The translations under genes were made by a program, and so were the position numbers. The notes beneath the pieces are model-generated. The model did no database searches. It had not been told where the DNA came from and was given only the letters and a program-made list of their open reading frames with translations. Positions 8,566-17,732 of a stretch of 64,000 bases of DNA are shown here, one piece after another (the first letter of the stretch is position 1; every line of letters starts with the position of its first letter). This DNA is from Shewanella sp. ANA-3 (GTDB lineage Bacteria > Pseudomonadota > Gammaproteobacteria > Enterobacterales > Shewanellaceae). The stretch is taken from assembly GCF_000203935.1 (NCBI RefSeq), contig NC_008577.1, positions 2,542,001 to 2,606,000 of the forward strand, given 5' to 3'.

Positions 8566-9078
8566 TTAATTGATAATACCGCAGGCTACACGCGCACCGC
8601 CGCCACCTAAAGGCGCTGGGTGATCGGAATGGTTGTCGCCACCGGCATGGATCATGATCGCATGGCCTTTAAGATCACCCATTTTTAAGCGCGGTGCCAG
8701 CACGGCCTGACTAGCTGCACCGTCTGCATCGACAAACAATGGTGGTAGATCGCCTAAATGCCCTTCTCCCCATGGCGTGCCATGGGCTTTCGTGGCGGCA
8801 GGATCATAGTGTCCACCTGCCGCGCCAGCAGGGACGATTTTTCCGTCCTTTTCCTTTGGATCACAGCTGCCGTTCTCATGTAGATGGAAACCATGTAATC
8901 CCGGCATTAAGCCTTTGAGTGATGGCGTAAATACCACTCCATACTGCGACTCAGAAATGGTCACTTGACCGACACTTTCACCCACGCCCTTTTCGTTGAC
9001 AAGATTCATTGGCACACTCACGTCTGCAAATGCACAGGCAGCAGACATTGATGCAAGCAGTAACACGATGTTTTTCAT
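8566..9078 (-). CDS. sodC: Periplasmic Cu/Zn superoxide dismutase
   Basis: I take ATG 9078 as start: GGAGAAGGGT precedes it, and the product then begins with a clean signal peptide ([18 protein letters not shown]). The longer frame to 9126 has neither. The 170-residue protein carries the metal-ligand motifs [16 protein letters not shown] and [11 protein letters not shown], plus the cysteine pair of the conserved disulfide (NGSCDP and ARVACGII). It converts superoxide to peroxide and oxygen in the periplasm. IS copy 1 ends only about 75 bp upstream of the start codon, so the native promoter may be displaced, and the IS or its end could now drive or silence the gene. Confidence 0.94.
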   Translation of the reverse strand: MKNIVLLLASMSAACAFADVSVPMNLVNEKGVGESVGQVTISESQYGVVFTPSLKGLMPGLHGFHLHENGSCDPKEKDGKIVPAGAAGGHYDPAATKAHGTPWGEGHLGDLPPLFVDADGAASQAVLAPRLKMGDLKGHAIMIHAGGDNHSDHPAPLGGGGARVACGIIN

Positions 9079-9188
9079 ACCCTTCTCCATGGTTATCTTA
9101 TACAAAATTGCATGAACACAGCGCAATGAGTGAACTCACCTACGCTTTGCTATGTCTCGTCCTGAAATAAGTTGACACTTATTTCCAC

Positions 9189-9911
9189 CTAAAACGCTCG
9201 ATGAACCTCATCGGGCGTTTTGTATTTTAAGGCCAAATGTGGCCGTCGTTGATTATAGATGGCAACCGCTTCTGCCACCATTTGTCGCGCCTCCTCCAGC
9301 GTTGCGGGCTTATGTGTTAAAAACTCCTGCTTCAAGATGCCATTCACTCGCTCTGCTAAGGCATTTTGATAGCAGTCATATCCGTCTGTCATTGAGCATG
9401 TCACGCCATGTTGTGCGTGAACCGCTTGATACGCGTTTGAGCAGTACTGTATCCCTCGGTCTGAGTGGTGTATCAGCGGTTTACTTTTATCTTGTCGCTG
9501 TCTCAGTGCCCGTTTGTAAGCCGTTAGCACCCCGTCTGTTTTAAGATTATCATCAACATGATAACCCACAATTTTTCGTGACCAGGCATCGGTCACCAAG
9601 CTTAAATAGGCTTCATTATCTTGCAGTGACAGATAGGTAATATCAGCCACCCAGACTTGTTCTGAGCGGCTGATGTCCACTTGCTGCTCACTGGGCTTAA
9701 GCAAGTTGGGATGACACCTAAATCGATGATGGCTATGGGTCGTTTTATGGTACGCCCGTTTCGGCGTGACCAACAAACGATGCGCCCTAAGACAGCGAAA
9801 TAACCGGTCTCGTCCTATCACTATTTGATGCATTTTGTTGAGTAAATACTGCAGTTTACGCGTACCGACTCGCGGTTGAAATAACCGTTCATATTGTACC
9901 GTTTGCACCAC
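9189..9911 (-). CDS. IS3-family transposase OrfB (copy 1), DDE integrase domain
   Basis: The 240-residue frame from GTG 9911 holds the rve-type catalytic core: VWVADITYLS (first Asp), IHHSDRGIQYCS (second Asp) and NALAERVNGILKQEF (Glu). It ends in YNQRRPHLALKYKTPDEVHRAF, typical of IS3 OrfB. The same frame is open upstream to about 10024 (IGYGVTQCCRYLGISRQAYYQQ), so the real product is probably an OrfAB fusion made by -1 frameshifting at the A6 run in orfA (10022-10027 on the plus strand). All DDE residues are present, so the copy looks active. Confidence 0.92.
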   Translation of the reverse strand: MVQTVQYERLFQPRVGTRKLQYLLNKMHQIVIGRDRLFRCLRAHRLLVTPKRAYHKTTHSHHRFRCHPNLLKPSEQQVDISRSEQVWVADITYLSLQDNEAYLSLVTDAWSRKIVGYHVDDNLKTDGVLTAYKRALRQRQDKSKPLIHHSDRGIQYCSNAYQAVHAQHGVTCSMTDGYDCYQNALAERVNGILKQEFLTHKPATLEEARQMVAEAVAIYNQRRPHLALKYKTPDEVHRAF

Positions 9912-10012
9912 CTCTTGCTCCTTTAGCTCTGAGACGATTTGCCGCTGGCATTGTTGATAATACGCCTGGCGACTGATGCCAAGGTAACGACAGCATTGGG
10001 TGACGCCATAAC

Positions 10013-10405
10013 CTATGGCCGTTTTTTCTTGGAGCGTTTCGCGGGTGGCTTTTTTACGACGGATATCCCGTAGTCAGTTCTGAGTTTTTCGACAATGGCT
10101 TCGAAGAACGCGGCTTTCATGCGAGTATCTTCAAGTTCGGCTTCGAGGGCTTTTATCTTTTGCTCGGGGGTGAGCGTGGTGGGTTCAGTCATCAACTGTC
10201 CTCGCATTGATGTAGGCGGCGTCCCTAGGGACCAATCCAGTTTGCCATGCTTGCGTAACCACACTAACACGGTGGAGCAGCCTTGAATACCGTACTTGTC
10301 TTGTGCCTGCTTATAGGTCAGCTCGCCTTTTTCCACTTGGTCGACAACCGCCAATTTAAAAGCGAGGGAATAATCACGTTGAGTTCGTTTAATTGTTGAA
10401 GTCAT
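10013..10405 (-). CDS. IS3-family transposase OrfA (copy 1), helix-turn-helix
   Basis: From ATG 10405, with a GGAG Shine-Dalgarno, this is a 130-residue protein. It has an N-terminal helix-turn-helix (YSLAFKLAVVDQVEKGELTYKQAQDKYGI), then a short leucine-zipper-like coiled coil (EQKIKALEAELEDTRMKAAFFEAIVEKL), then a basic tail (KRSKKKRP). This is the standard IS3 OrfA layout, which binds the terminal repeats and dimerises. The A6 tract encoding KK near the C-terminus is a plausible -1 slippage site into orfB. Confidence 0.92.
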   Translation of the reverse strand: MTSTIKRTQRDYSLAFKLAVVDQVEKGELTYKQAQDKYGIQGCSTVLVWLRKHGKLDWSLGTPPTSMRGQLMTEPTTLTPEQKIKALEAELEDTRMKAAFFEAIVEKLRTDYGISVVKKPPAKRSKKKRP

Positions 10406-10620
10406 TACACTCTCCAAAATGAGTTTGAAAAGTGTCAACGCTATTTAGGACGGGTCACTATATCAAATTTAGGCCAACAACACCGATCCAGTAAGTAAAA
10501 GAGCGTGTATTTCTTTAAATTGAAGCATATATGCATCTATGAAGAATGGCGTCTAAAAGTTAGCGCACCTTATTAAGCACATACTTAGCAGCTTAGCTGC
10601 TGATCAATTTGAACCGATAC

Positions 10621-10648
10621 AAAAATCCCCGCCAAGTGGCAGGGATTT
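10621..10648 (-). terminator. Terminator of nadA
   Basis: On the minus strand AAATCCCTGCC, ACTT, GGCGGGGATTT (one mismatch) is followed by a T run, about 30 bp beyond the nadA stop. Confidence 0.8.
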
Positions 10649-10677
10649 CATTTTTCGTGAGTGTTATGCACGCTTGA

Positions 10678-11751
10678 TTAAGCGTTGCCTTTCACTTTCA
10701 TATTCAGTGTTTTAGCGAAATCGAGCATACGGGTAAGCGGGATTAAGGCTTTCACGCGTAAATCTTCATCGACAAAGATTTCGTGAGTCGTTTTGTCGCT
10801 GTCACTTAAGGACGCTTCAATCGCCTTTAAGCCATTCATCGCCATCCAAGGACAGTGAGCACAGCTCTTACAGGTGGCACCATTACCGCCAGTAGGCGCT
10901 TCAATCAGTGTTTTACCCGGCGCCGCTTGTTGCATTTTATAGAAAATACCGCGATCGGTCGCCACAATAAAACGCTCATTTGCCATGGTTTGCGCAGCTT
11001 TAATCAACTGGCTGGTGGAGCCGACAGCATCCGCCATCGCAACCACACTCGCGGGTGACTCTGGGTGCACTAGAATCGCCGCGTCAGGGTAAACACGCTT
11101 TAAATCTCGCAGCGCATTGGCCTTAAACTCATCGTGAACGATACAGTCACCCTGCCACATCAACATCTCGGCGCCCGTTTGTTTGGCAATATAACTGCCT
11201 AAATGACGGTCTGGGCCCCAAATGATTTTTTTGCCTTCGCTGTCTAAATGCTCAACGATTTCAAGGGCAATACTTGAGGTGACCACCCAATCGGCACGGG
11301 CTTTTACCGCCGCCGAAGTGTTGGCATAAACGACTACGGTATGATCAGGATGCGCATCACAGAAGGCATTGAATTTATCGATGGGGCAACCTAAGTCCAA
11401 TGAACAGGTCGCCTCCAAGGTCGGCATCAGAATGGTTTTTTCAGGGCTTAAGATTTTGGCGGTTTCACCCATAAATTTCACCCCGGCGACGATTAACGTC
11501 TTGGCGGGATGATCGCGGCCAAAGCGCGCCATTTCGAGTGAGTCAGAAACACAACCGCCAGTTTCTTCGGCCAGAGCTTGAATTTCAGGGTCGGTATAAT
11601 AATGGGCAACCAATACCGCATCTTTTTCAATCAGCAGCTGCTTGATACGTGCCTTGTAGTCCGCCTTTTCGGCATCGGACAGAGGAATTGGCTTAGGCGG
11701 AAACGGATAATCAATAGTTTCGATTGTTGGGGCAAATGGGCTGGGGCTCAT
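10678..11751 (-). CDS. nadA: Quinolinate synthase
   Basis: A 357-residue cytoplasmic enzyme that condenses iminoaspartate with dihydroxyacetone phosphate to quinolinate in NAD synthesis. It matches the family throughout: [28 protein letters not shown] near the N-terminus, [17 protein letters not shown], and three iron-sulfur cysteines expected near TCSLDLGCP and in [10 protein letters not shown] at the C-terminus. The N-terminal residues before [10 protein letters not shown] are poorly conserved, so the start could lie slightly downstream. The gene is monocistronic, between its own terminator and that of the bkd operon. Confidence 0.96.
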   Translation of the reverse strand: MSPSPFAPTIETIDYPFPPKPIPLSDAEKADYKARIKQLLIEKDAVLVAHYYTDPEIQALAEETGGCVSDSLEMARFGRDHPAKTLIVAGVKFMGETAKILSPEKTILMPTLEATCSLDLGCPIDKFNAFCDAHPDHTVVVYANTSAAVKARADWVVTSSIALEIVEHLDSEGKKIIWGPDRHLGSYIAKQTGAEMLMWQGDCIVHDEFKANALRDLKRVYPDAAILVHPESPASVVAMADAVGSTSQLIKAAQTMANERFIVATDRGIFYKMQQAAPGKTLIEAPTGGNGATCKSCAHCPWMAMNGLKAIEASLSDSDKTTHEIFVDEDLRVKALIPLTRMLDFAKTLNMKVKGNA

Positions 11752-11831
11752 AACAAATCCATCAGGATAACAACGTTCGCGAATTATACGTAATTGGGAT
11801 CAAAAGATTAACCCATTTATGGCCTGCGAAT

Positions 11832-11861
11832 AAAAAAGGACGCTAAATTGCGTCCTTTTTT
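11832..11861 (-). terminator. Terminator of the branched-chain 2-oxoacid dehydrogenase operon
   Basis: The hairpin AAAGGACGC, TAAATT, GCGTCCTTT is bounded by A and T runs and lies 35 bp past the E2 stop codon. It could act in both directions. Confidence 0.85.
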
Positions 11862-11895
11862 GCTGGATTGGCCGTAAGTATTGGCTGACAGCCGA

Positions 11896-13491
11896 TTAGC
11901 GCATGGCTAATAGCATATCCTGCGGCTGCTCAAGGTATTGTTTCCAAAGGTTACAGAAACGAGCAATGGTGCCGCCATCAATAACGCGGTGATCCCCAGA
12001 CCAACTCACTTGCATGATCTGACGTGCTTCGACTTCACCTTTCGCATTAAAGCGCGGCAAGGTTTGCAACTTACCTAATGCGACAATCGCGACTTCCGGC
12101 TTATTGATAATAGGCGTTGCAACTGTGCCACCTAAGGCGCCAATATTCGAAATCGAGATGGTGCCTTCTTTAAGATCCGCCGGCGCCACACGGCCGCTGC
12201 GTGCAGCATTGGTTAAGCGGGTGATTTCGGCAGCAACCTCGAGGATGCTCTTATCTTGCACATCCTTCACGTTTGGTACCAATAATCCCACCTTAGAGTC
12301 GACCGCCATACCTATGTTATGACGCGCTTTGTAAGTGATTTCCGTACAATCGGCATTCACTTGACTGTTAAGCACAGGGAACTGCGTTAAGGCTAACGAC
12401 ATGGCCTTCATAAAGAATGGCATCATGGTCAGCTTTACTTCGTCGGAGGAATACTTGGCCTTCATGCTTTCACGCAGAGCGACTAAGTCTGTCAAATCAA
12501 ACTCTTCGCAATAGGTGAAGTGTGGAATGGTGGATACCGACTCCACCATCATTTTCGCCATCACGGCTTTCACGCCACGGATAGGCTCAACAATGTCACC
12601 CCGTGCAGCGCTTGCCACTGCGGTAGAAACGGTCGATTGAGCCACAGTTGGGGCAGCTGCCACTGGCGCAGCGGCAGGCACAGCGCCGCCCTGTGCTTGG
12701 AAGCGAGTAATGTCTTCCTTATACACACGGCCATGTTTACCACTACCAGGGACGCGACTTAAATCGATATCTAAGGCACGTGCCATACGGCGAACGGCTG
12801 GGCTGGCTAAGGCTTTACCTTGGCGAGCAGGCTCCGAGGACACCGCCGCGCAAGCGACTGGTGCTGCGGTATTCACAGCGGTGGCGCTGGCTTCCTGTGC
12901 ATGGCTGACTGGCGCACTAACGCCACCTTCGACCTCAATCGCAAATAGTGGTGCATGTACTTTCGCTAACTGGCCCTTACGGTAGTGCAATTTGACAATT
13001 TTGCCCGCTTTGATAGCAGGGATTTGCACTAGGGCTTTATCTGTCATCACATCGGCGATGGGTTGATCTTCAACCACAGTATCGCCTTCTTGGACTAGCC
13101 ATTCGACCAGTTCACACTCAACAATGCCTTCGCCAATATCGGGTAGCAGAAACTCTTCTACGCTCGTACCCGCCGCGCTGGATTGACTTGCAGGTGTTTG
13201 CGTCGCTGTGTGTGCTTCAGGCTGAGACGCAGCTACAGGCGCGGCTTCGTCAGACTCAATCTGCACAGCATAAAGCGGCGCATGCACCTTAGCGATATCG
13301 CCTTTGGTGTAATACAGCTTGGTCACGACTCCCGCAAAAGGCGCTGGAATTTGCACTAAGGCTTTGTCTGTCATCACATCGGCGATGGGCTGATCTTCAG
13401 CAATCGTGTCGCCCTCTTGCACCAACCACTCGACGAGTTCGCACTCGACAACGCCTTCACCAATGTCCGGCAAAATAAAATCTTTAATCAT
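11896..13491 (-). CDS. bkdB: Branched-chain 2-oxoacid dehydrogenase E2 (dihydrolipoyl acyltransferase)
   Basis: The 531-residue E2 has two lipoyl domains (about residues 2-78 and 115-190) that are near copies of each other, each with VMTDKALVQIPA holding the lipoylated lysine. An Ala-rich linker leads to the peripheral subunit-binding domain (ASPAVRRMARALDIDLSRVPGSG, about 228-265), then a second linker and the catalytic domain ending in SWSGDHRVIDGGTIARF with the active-site His. It moves the branched acyl group from E1 to CoA during Val/Ile/Leu breakdown. It lies 9 bp after the E1 beta gene. No E3 (lipoamide dehydrogenase) is encoded here, so the complex must borrow one from another locus. 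Confidence 0.93.
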   Translation of the reverse strand: MIKDFILPDIGEGVVECELVEWLVQEGDTIAEDQPIADVMTDKALVQIPAPFAGVVTKLYYTKGDIAKVHAPLYAVQIESDEAAPVAASQPEAHTATQTPASQSSAAGTSVEEFLLPDIGEGIVECELVEWLVQEGDTVVEDQPIADVMTDKALVQIPAIKAGKIVKLHYRKGQLAKVHAPLFAIEVEGGVSAPVSHAQEASATAVNTAAPVACAAVSSEPARQGKALASPAVRRMARALDIDLSRVPGSGKHGRVYKEDITRFQAQGGAVPAAAPVAAAPTVAQSTVSTAVASAARGDIVEPIRGVKAVMAKMMVESVSTIPHFTYCEEFDLTDLVALRESMKAKYSSDEVKLTMMPFFMKAMSLALTQFPVLNSQVNADCTEITYKARHNIGMAVDSKVGLLVPNVKDVQDKSILEVAAEITRLTNAARSGRVAPADLKEGTISISNIGALGGTVATPIINKPEVAIVALGKLQTLPRFNAKGEVEARQIMQVSWSGDHRVIDGGTIARFCNLWKQYLEQPQDMLLAMR

Positions 13492-13500
13492 ACCGGACTC

Positions 13501-14478
13501 CTAGAAGTTCACCGATGCCTTAATGGCTTCAAAGGTTTTGAGCGCATCGGGCATATATTCTTTTTCGTGGACCAGTGGATATGGGGTATCTAGACCACAT
13601 ACACGGCTGATGGGTGATTCTAAATACAAGAAACACTCTTGCTGAATCGTCGCGGCGATTTCACCGGCAAAACCACCCGTCAATGGCGCTTCGTGGTTGA
13701 TCAGTAAGCGGCCTGTCTTCTTCACAGAATCTGCAACTGTATCTACATCCCAAGGCGCGAGTGTACGTAGGTCGATAATTTCGCAGGAAATCCCCTCTTT
13801 TGCCGCCATGTCGGCCGCTTTTTCGATGATTTCCATCTGTGCGCCCCAGGCTACTAAGGTGATGTCTTTCCCTTCACGCACTACTTCGGCTTTACCCAGC
13901 TCGATTTCATAATCGCCCGCAGGGACTTCACCCACTGAAGCACGGTATAAACGCTTTGGCTCGAAGAACACCACAGGGTTTTTATCGCGAATAGAGGCTA
14001 ATAATAAGCCCTTGGCCTGCTCTGGATTGCGTGGCACAACCACTTTTAAGCCTGGGGTTTGGGTAAAATAAGCTTCTGGCGATTGTGAATGATAATGGCC
14101 GCCCGCAATACCGCCACCATAAGGTGTACGAAACACTAGGCTTCCCACATTAAATTCATTACCACTGCGGTAACGGAATTTAGCAGACTCGTTCACTATC
14201 TGATCGAACGCTGGAAAGATGTAATCGGCGAACTGGATTTCCGCTACGGCGGTCATGCCATTAGAGGCTAAACCGTTGGCAAAACCCGCAATGCCTTGTT
14301 CAGTCAGCGGCGTGTTAAAGCAACGGCTGCGACCAAACTTTTCCTGTAAACCTGAGGTTGCGCGAAACACACCGCCAAAGTGGCCAACGTCTTCACCAAA
14401 TACCACCATGCGCTCGTCAGATTGCATGGCGATAGACAAGGCCTCATTGACGGCCTGTAACATATTCATTTCTGCCAC
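13501..14478 (-). CDS. bkdA2: Branched-chain 2-oxoacid dehydrogenase E1 beta subunit
   Basis: This 325-residue protein is of normal length for E1 beta. It has [26 protein letters not shown] at the N-terminus, [24 protein letters not shown] in the middle and the C-terminal transketolase-like domain ([21 protein letters not shown]). With E1 alpha it forms the thiamine-diphosphate decarboxylase of the complex. The start is a GTG at 14478 with GGAGG nine bases upstream; ATG 14469 is possible. Only 3 bp separate it from the E1 alpha stop, which indicates one operon. Confidence 0.93.
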   Translation of the reverse strand: MAEMNMLQAVNEALSIAMQSDERMVVFGEDVGHFGGVFRATSGLQEKFGRSRCFNTPLTEQGIAGFANGLASNGMTAVAEIQFADYIFPAFDQIVNESAKFRYRSGNEFNVGSLVFRTPYGGGIAGGHYHSQSPEAYFTQTPGLKVVVPRNPEQAKGLLLASIRDKNPVVFFEPKRLYRASVGEVPAGDYEIELGKAEVVREGKDITLVAWGAQMEIIEKAADMAAKEGISCEIIDLRTLAPWDVDTVADSVKKTGRLLINHEAPLTGGFAGEIAATIQQECFLYLESPISRVCGLDTPYPLVHEKEYMPDALKTFEAIKASVNF

Positions 14479-14481
14479 GGC

Positions 14482-15660
14482 TTATAGCCTCCCTGCACTT
14501 TTGGGATAGGATTGCGGATATTTCTTGATGTGTTCTTTAAGTTCACTCAGCTGCTTTTTCAGCGCTGGTGTTGGCTTGTCGTACACATCTTCAATGATCT
14601 CATCCAGCATAGGGATAGGTAATTTTTCAGCGACTTTAACGGCGGCTAACACTTCTTCACGGTACTTTTCGTAACGCTGGGCATCATCGGCCTCGGCCAA
14701 CCAGCCTTTGTTGATCAACCATAACTTGAAGCGTTTGACTGGATCGTGTTGCTGCCATTTTGCCTCTTCTTCTTTGGAGCGATAGCCAGAAGGATCGTCA
14801 GAAGATGAGTGCGCGCCAAGGCGATAAGTCATGGCTTCAATCAACACGGGAGCATTATGCTCAATTGCATAGGCACGCGCCTGTTGCGTCGCCGCTAACA
14901 CCGCCAGCATATCGTTACCGTCGACACGAATGGTGTGCATACCGTAACCCACACCGCGGCTAGCGATACCGTTACCGGCAAACTGTTCTTCTGTTGGGGT
15001 GGAAATCGCATAACCATTGTTACGGCAGAAGAAAATCACCGGGCATTTTAACACCGCAGCCATATTCAAGCCTGCGTGGAAGTCACCTTCAGAGGCAGCG
15101 CCTTCACCGAAATAACAGACGGCAACATTACGTTTGCCCTGCATTTTCAGGCTATAACCGACACCTGTCGCTTGCGGGATTTGCGTGGCCAGTGGCGATG
15201 AAATGGTTTGGTAGTTTAACGCCGCGCAGCCGTAGTGAATTGGCATTTGGCGACCTTTACCTAAGTCCTTCTCATTGCTGAACATTTGGTTCATAAACTG
15301 CTCAGTGGTAAAACCACGGTAACGCAGCGCCGCATGTTCACGATATTGCGCGAGGATCACATCTTCTTGATCAAGCGCCGCGACACTGCCGACGATCGCC
15401 GCTTCTTCACCCGTACAGGTCATATAGAAGCTGATCCGTCCCTGACGCTGTGCGCCTAACATACGTTCGTCGAGTACCCGCGTGAATACGCAAGTATCGT
15501 AAATTTTGGTGGCTAAGGCTTCATCTATTACAGGCAAAACCGCGGTTTCATAGGTAGTGCCGTCTGCTTGTAGAATTCGAAGGATAGGAATGTGAAGCGA
15601 TGCCTTATCCAAGAAGCCGACACGGTGCACTGTATCAGTGTTGAGTGTTGCTTTGCTCAT
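14482..15660 (-). CDS. bkdA1: Branched-chain 2-oxoacid dehydrogenase E1 alpha subunit
   Basis: A 392-residue E1 alpha with the thiamine-diphosphate motif GEGAASEGDFHAGLNMAAVLKCPVIFFCRNNGYAIS, the phosphorylation-loop-like sequence RLGAHSSSDDPSGYRS and the FYMTCTGEEAAIVGSVAAL region. It decarboxylates 2-oxo acids from Val, Leu and Ile. It is the first gene of the three-gene operon. About 160 bp separate it from astE, without an evident terminator, so some read-through from astE is possible. Confidence 0.93.
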   Translation of the reverse strand: MSKATLNTDTVHRVGFLDKASLHIPILRILQADGTTYETAVLPVIDEALATKIYDTCVFTRVLDERMLGAQRQGRISFYMTCTGEEAAIVGSVAALDQEDVILAQYREHAALRYRGFTTEQFMNQMFSNEKDLGKGRQMPIHYGCAALNYQTISSPLATQIPQATGVGYSLKMQGKRNVAVCYFGEGAASEGDFHAGLNMAAVLKCPVIFFCRNNGYAISTPTEEQFAGNGIASRGVGYGMHTIRVDGNDMLAVLAATQQARAYAIEHNAPVLIEAMTYRLGAHSSSDDPSGYRSKEEEAKWQQHDPVKRFKLWLINKGWLAEADDAQRYEKYREEVLAAVKVAEKLPIPMLDEIIEDVYDKPTPALKKQLSELKEHIKKYPQSYPKSAGRL

Positions 15661-15822
15661 ATTGTGCTCTTGTTATCTCGTTACGCCATGGAAAATCCAC
15701 AACGCCTAATTTATACGAATATGCCGGATGAACATTACGTTAACGTAAACTACCTATCAACCGTTGGCACAGTTCAAACGACAACTAATCCCCTGTGGGC
15801 ATGTATATAATGCTTTACAAAA

Positions 15823-16857
15823 CTAGCGAACATCTGGCGCGACTGAAGGGATCAAGCAAATCACAGTGCGATTGCCGATGGGCACCTTAGCATTGGGGAA
15901 GACAATCGCTTCAAATTCCTGTTCGACTTTAATTTCCTGCCCACCCTCTCGGGCCAATACAAAGCCTTTCGGGAACGATCGGAAGTTTTCGACATCGGCC
16001 GCGAAGGTAAATTCAAAATCATCAAAATGTTTGTTAATCACCCGACATACTTGATACAGATTCACCTTATCCGCTGAGAATGGCTCAAGCGCTAAGGGTT
16101 TGTCTGTGATAAGGCGCATAAACATCTCTTGGGCGGCAATAAAACGCGTCATATCGTTTTGCCCCATGGGATACACCTTACCTAATTCAATGGTAAAGGC
16201 ATCGGCGCCATACTGCTCGGAGGAAAAATAACTAAAGGTGGTCGTCGGCTCATGGTGAAATAACACAGTATCGACGCCACTGGCCGCTAAAAACATGATT
16301 TGCTCGGCGCTGTAAGCCCGGCCGGGACGATAGGGATAAATCGCAAACTTTTCGTGTTTTGATGCCCGCATCGCCGTGTGTAAATCGTAGTGAATACGCT
16401 GGCGCCCTGCAGCTGCGCCCTTAAAGAAGCGGTCGACATAAGCTTCTAATTTTTTTGCTCGCACCCGCTCAGGATTGACTAATCCCGGTGGGTTTGAATG
16501 CTCGCCACTAAAGAGACGATTCATGTTCTCGTCGATAATGCGAGTGCCGTTATTAATCGCTAAAGGGTTACCAATAAGAAACAGTGTGCGTTGTTTGGCG
16601 ATGATTTTTTGTTGGAGAAGCTGTTTGATTAAGGTATTGCAGAGTTCGATGGGGGCGGTTTCATTACCGTGGACACCGCAGGAGAGAATGACATCCTTAC
16701 CTTGGGCTTGTGCTGGCTCAAAGACGATGACGCCTGTGTTCCACACTTCGACTCGAGTATGTTCCCCTAAGGTGAAACTAAACTCATCCCCGAGGGTTTC
16801 AGGATTGGCGAGGGTCAGCGCGAGAAAATCCTTCGAATCTAACAGAGCTTGTAACAC
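15823..16857 (-). CDS. astE: Succinylglutamate desuccinylase
   Basis: I choose GTG 16857 because a perfect AAGGAG lies six bases upstream; the frame is open 15 codons further but without support. The 344-residue product has the zinc carboxypeptidase-like motifs of Ast[14 protein letters not shown] (Zn ligands His and Glu), [30 protein letters not shown] (third ligand) and the late [13 protein letters not shown] with the catalytic Glu. It releases glutamate from N-succinylglutamate, the last step of arginine succinyltransferase catabolism. The other ast genes are not in the window, so astE is detached from any ast operon here. Confidence 0.93.
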
Positions 16858-17042
16858 AGAATTCTCCTTATAATAGCGTGTCAAAGACGGGAGTGATGGC
16901 AATAACTGCCTGTTTCATGGCACTTATCGCTACCCGCCTTAAAAAGCGCATCCATACTAACACAAGTTTTTGGGCCGTTACTCTGTCATTCTGGTCAAAC
17001 AAGCGCATTTCGCGGCAAACCACAGCATCTTAGCCGCATTTG

Positions 17043-17068
17043 GTCGACATAGGATTAATTTTGTCGAC
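17043..17068. repeat. Inverted repeat upstream of msrA
   Basis: Two 7-bp arms, GTCGACA and TGTCGAC, are separated by 12 bp, 66 bp upstream of the msrA start. It could be an operator; no family is recognised. Confidence 0.4.
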
Positions 17069-17134
17069 ACACTTGCTTTTAGGGATGAGTTTTATCACAA
17101 TCCTTAGCCATCTAGACTTCTATCAGGATTTATC

Positions 17135-17614
17135 ATGGCGTTAGCAACTTTCGGTGCCGGCTGTTTTTGGGGCGTGGAGTATTTCTTTAGACAAGTCAAC
17201 GGCGTGACCAACGCGACCTGCGGCTATATGGGTGGTAATAACGAAGCGACCACCTATGAGGAAGTCAAAAAAGGCAAAACAGGCCATGCTGAAGTCGTGC
17301 AAGTGGAATTTGACCCTGCGATTGTCAGCTACGACGAGTTACTGGATGTGTTTTGGAAGAACCACAACCCCACCACGCTCAATATGCAGGGCGGCGATAT
17401 CGGCACTCAGTACCGCAGTACCATTTTCTTCCATGACCGTGAGCAAAAAGCGACGGCCGAAGCTTCTAAACTGGCCTTTGCCCGGTCGGGCCGCTGGGGA
17501 TTACGCCACATTGTGACTGAAATTGTACCTTTGCAGCAATTCCATGTTGCAGAGGAATATCATCAAAACTATATCGATAAGAACAACTTACCTAGTTGCC
17601 ATCTCGAGTATTGA
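17135..17614 (+). CDS. msrA: Peptide methionine sulfoxide reductase A
   Basis: A 159-residue protein with the MsrA active site GAGCFWGVEYFF near the N-terminus (nucleophilic Cys), then GYMGG, TGHAEVVQVEFDP and HNPTTLNMQGGDIGTQYRS. It reduces the S-form of methionine sulfoxide in oxidised proteins, using a C-terminal resolving cysteine (LPSCHLEY) and thioredoxin. It lacks a signal peptide and so acts in the cytoplasm. It is a short form without an MsrB fusion. It is monocistronic, with a terminator shared with pgm downstream. Confidence 0.95.
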   Translation: MALATFGAGCFWGVEYFFRQVNGVTNATCGYMGGNNEATTYEEVKKGKTGHAEVVQVEFDPAIVSYDELLDVFWKNHNPTTLNMQGGDIGTQYRSTIFFHDREQKATAEASKLAFARSGRWGLRHIVTEIVPLQQFHVAEEYHQNYIDKNNLPSCHLEY

Positions 17615-17666
17615 TCAAAACCATTTAGCATCTTCGTGAGAGGCTTGGCTTCTCATCGCTACAAAT

Positions 17667-17705
17667 AAAAACGCACTCATAGGATTTCCATGAGTGCGTT
17701 TTTTA
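17667..17705. terminator. Bidirectional terminator between msrA and pgm
   Basis: A strong hairpin (AAAACGCACTCAT, AGGATTTCC, ATGAGTGCGTTTT) sits between the convergent msrA and pgm genes, with A and T runs on the two sides. Confidence 0.9.
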
Positions 17706-17732
17706 TCGGAAAAACAAAGCTTAAATGCTAGT

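Larger units (their letters stand above)
9153..10457 (-). mobile_element. IS3-family insertion sequence, copy 1 (1305 bp)
   Basis: The element begins TGTCTCGTCCTGAAATAAG and ends GACGGGTCA, with imperfect terminal inverted repeats of about 26 bp (both ends share CGTCCT and GTTGACAC) and the TG...CA termini usual in IS3 elements. The bases CTA occur directly on both sides (9150-9152 and 10458-10460), a 3-bp target duplication. It encodes orfA and orfB of an IS3-type transposase on the minus strand. The encoded proteins are identical to those of copy 2, and no difference was noticed by eye, so at least one insertion is recent. I do not assign an ISfinder name. Confidence 0.95.
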
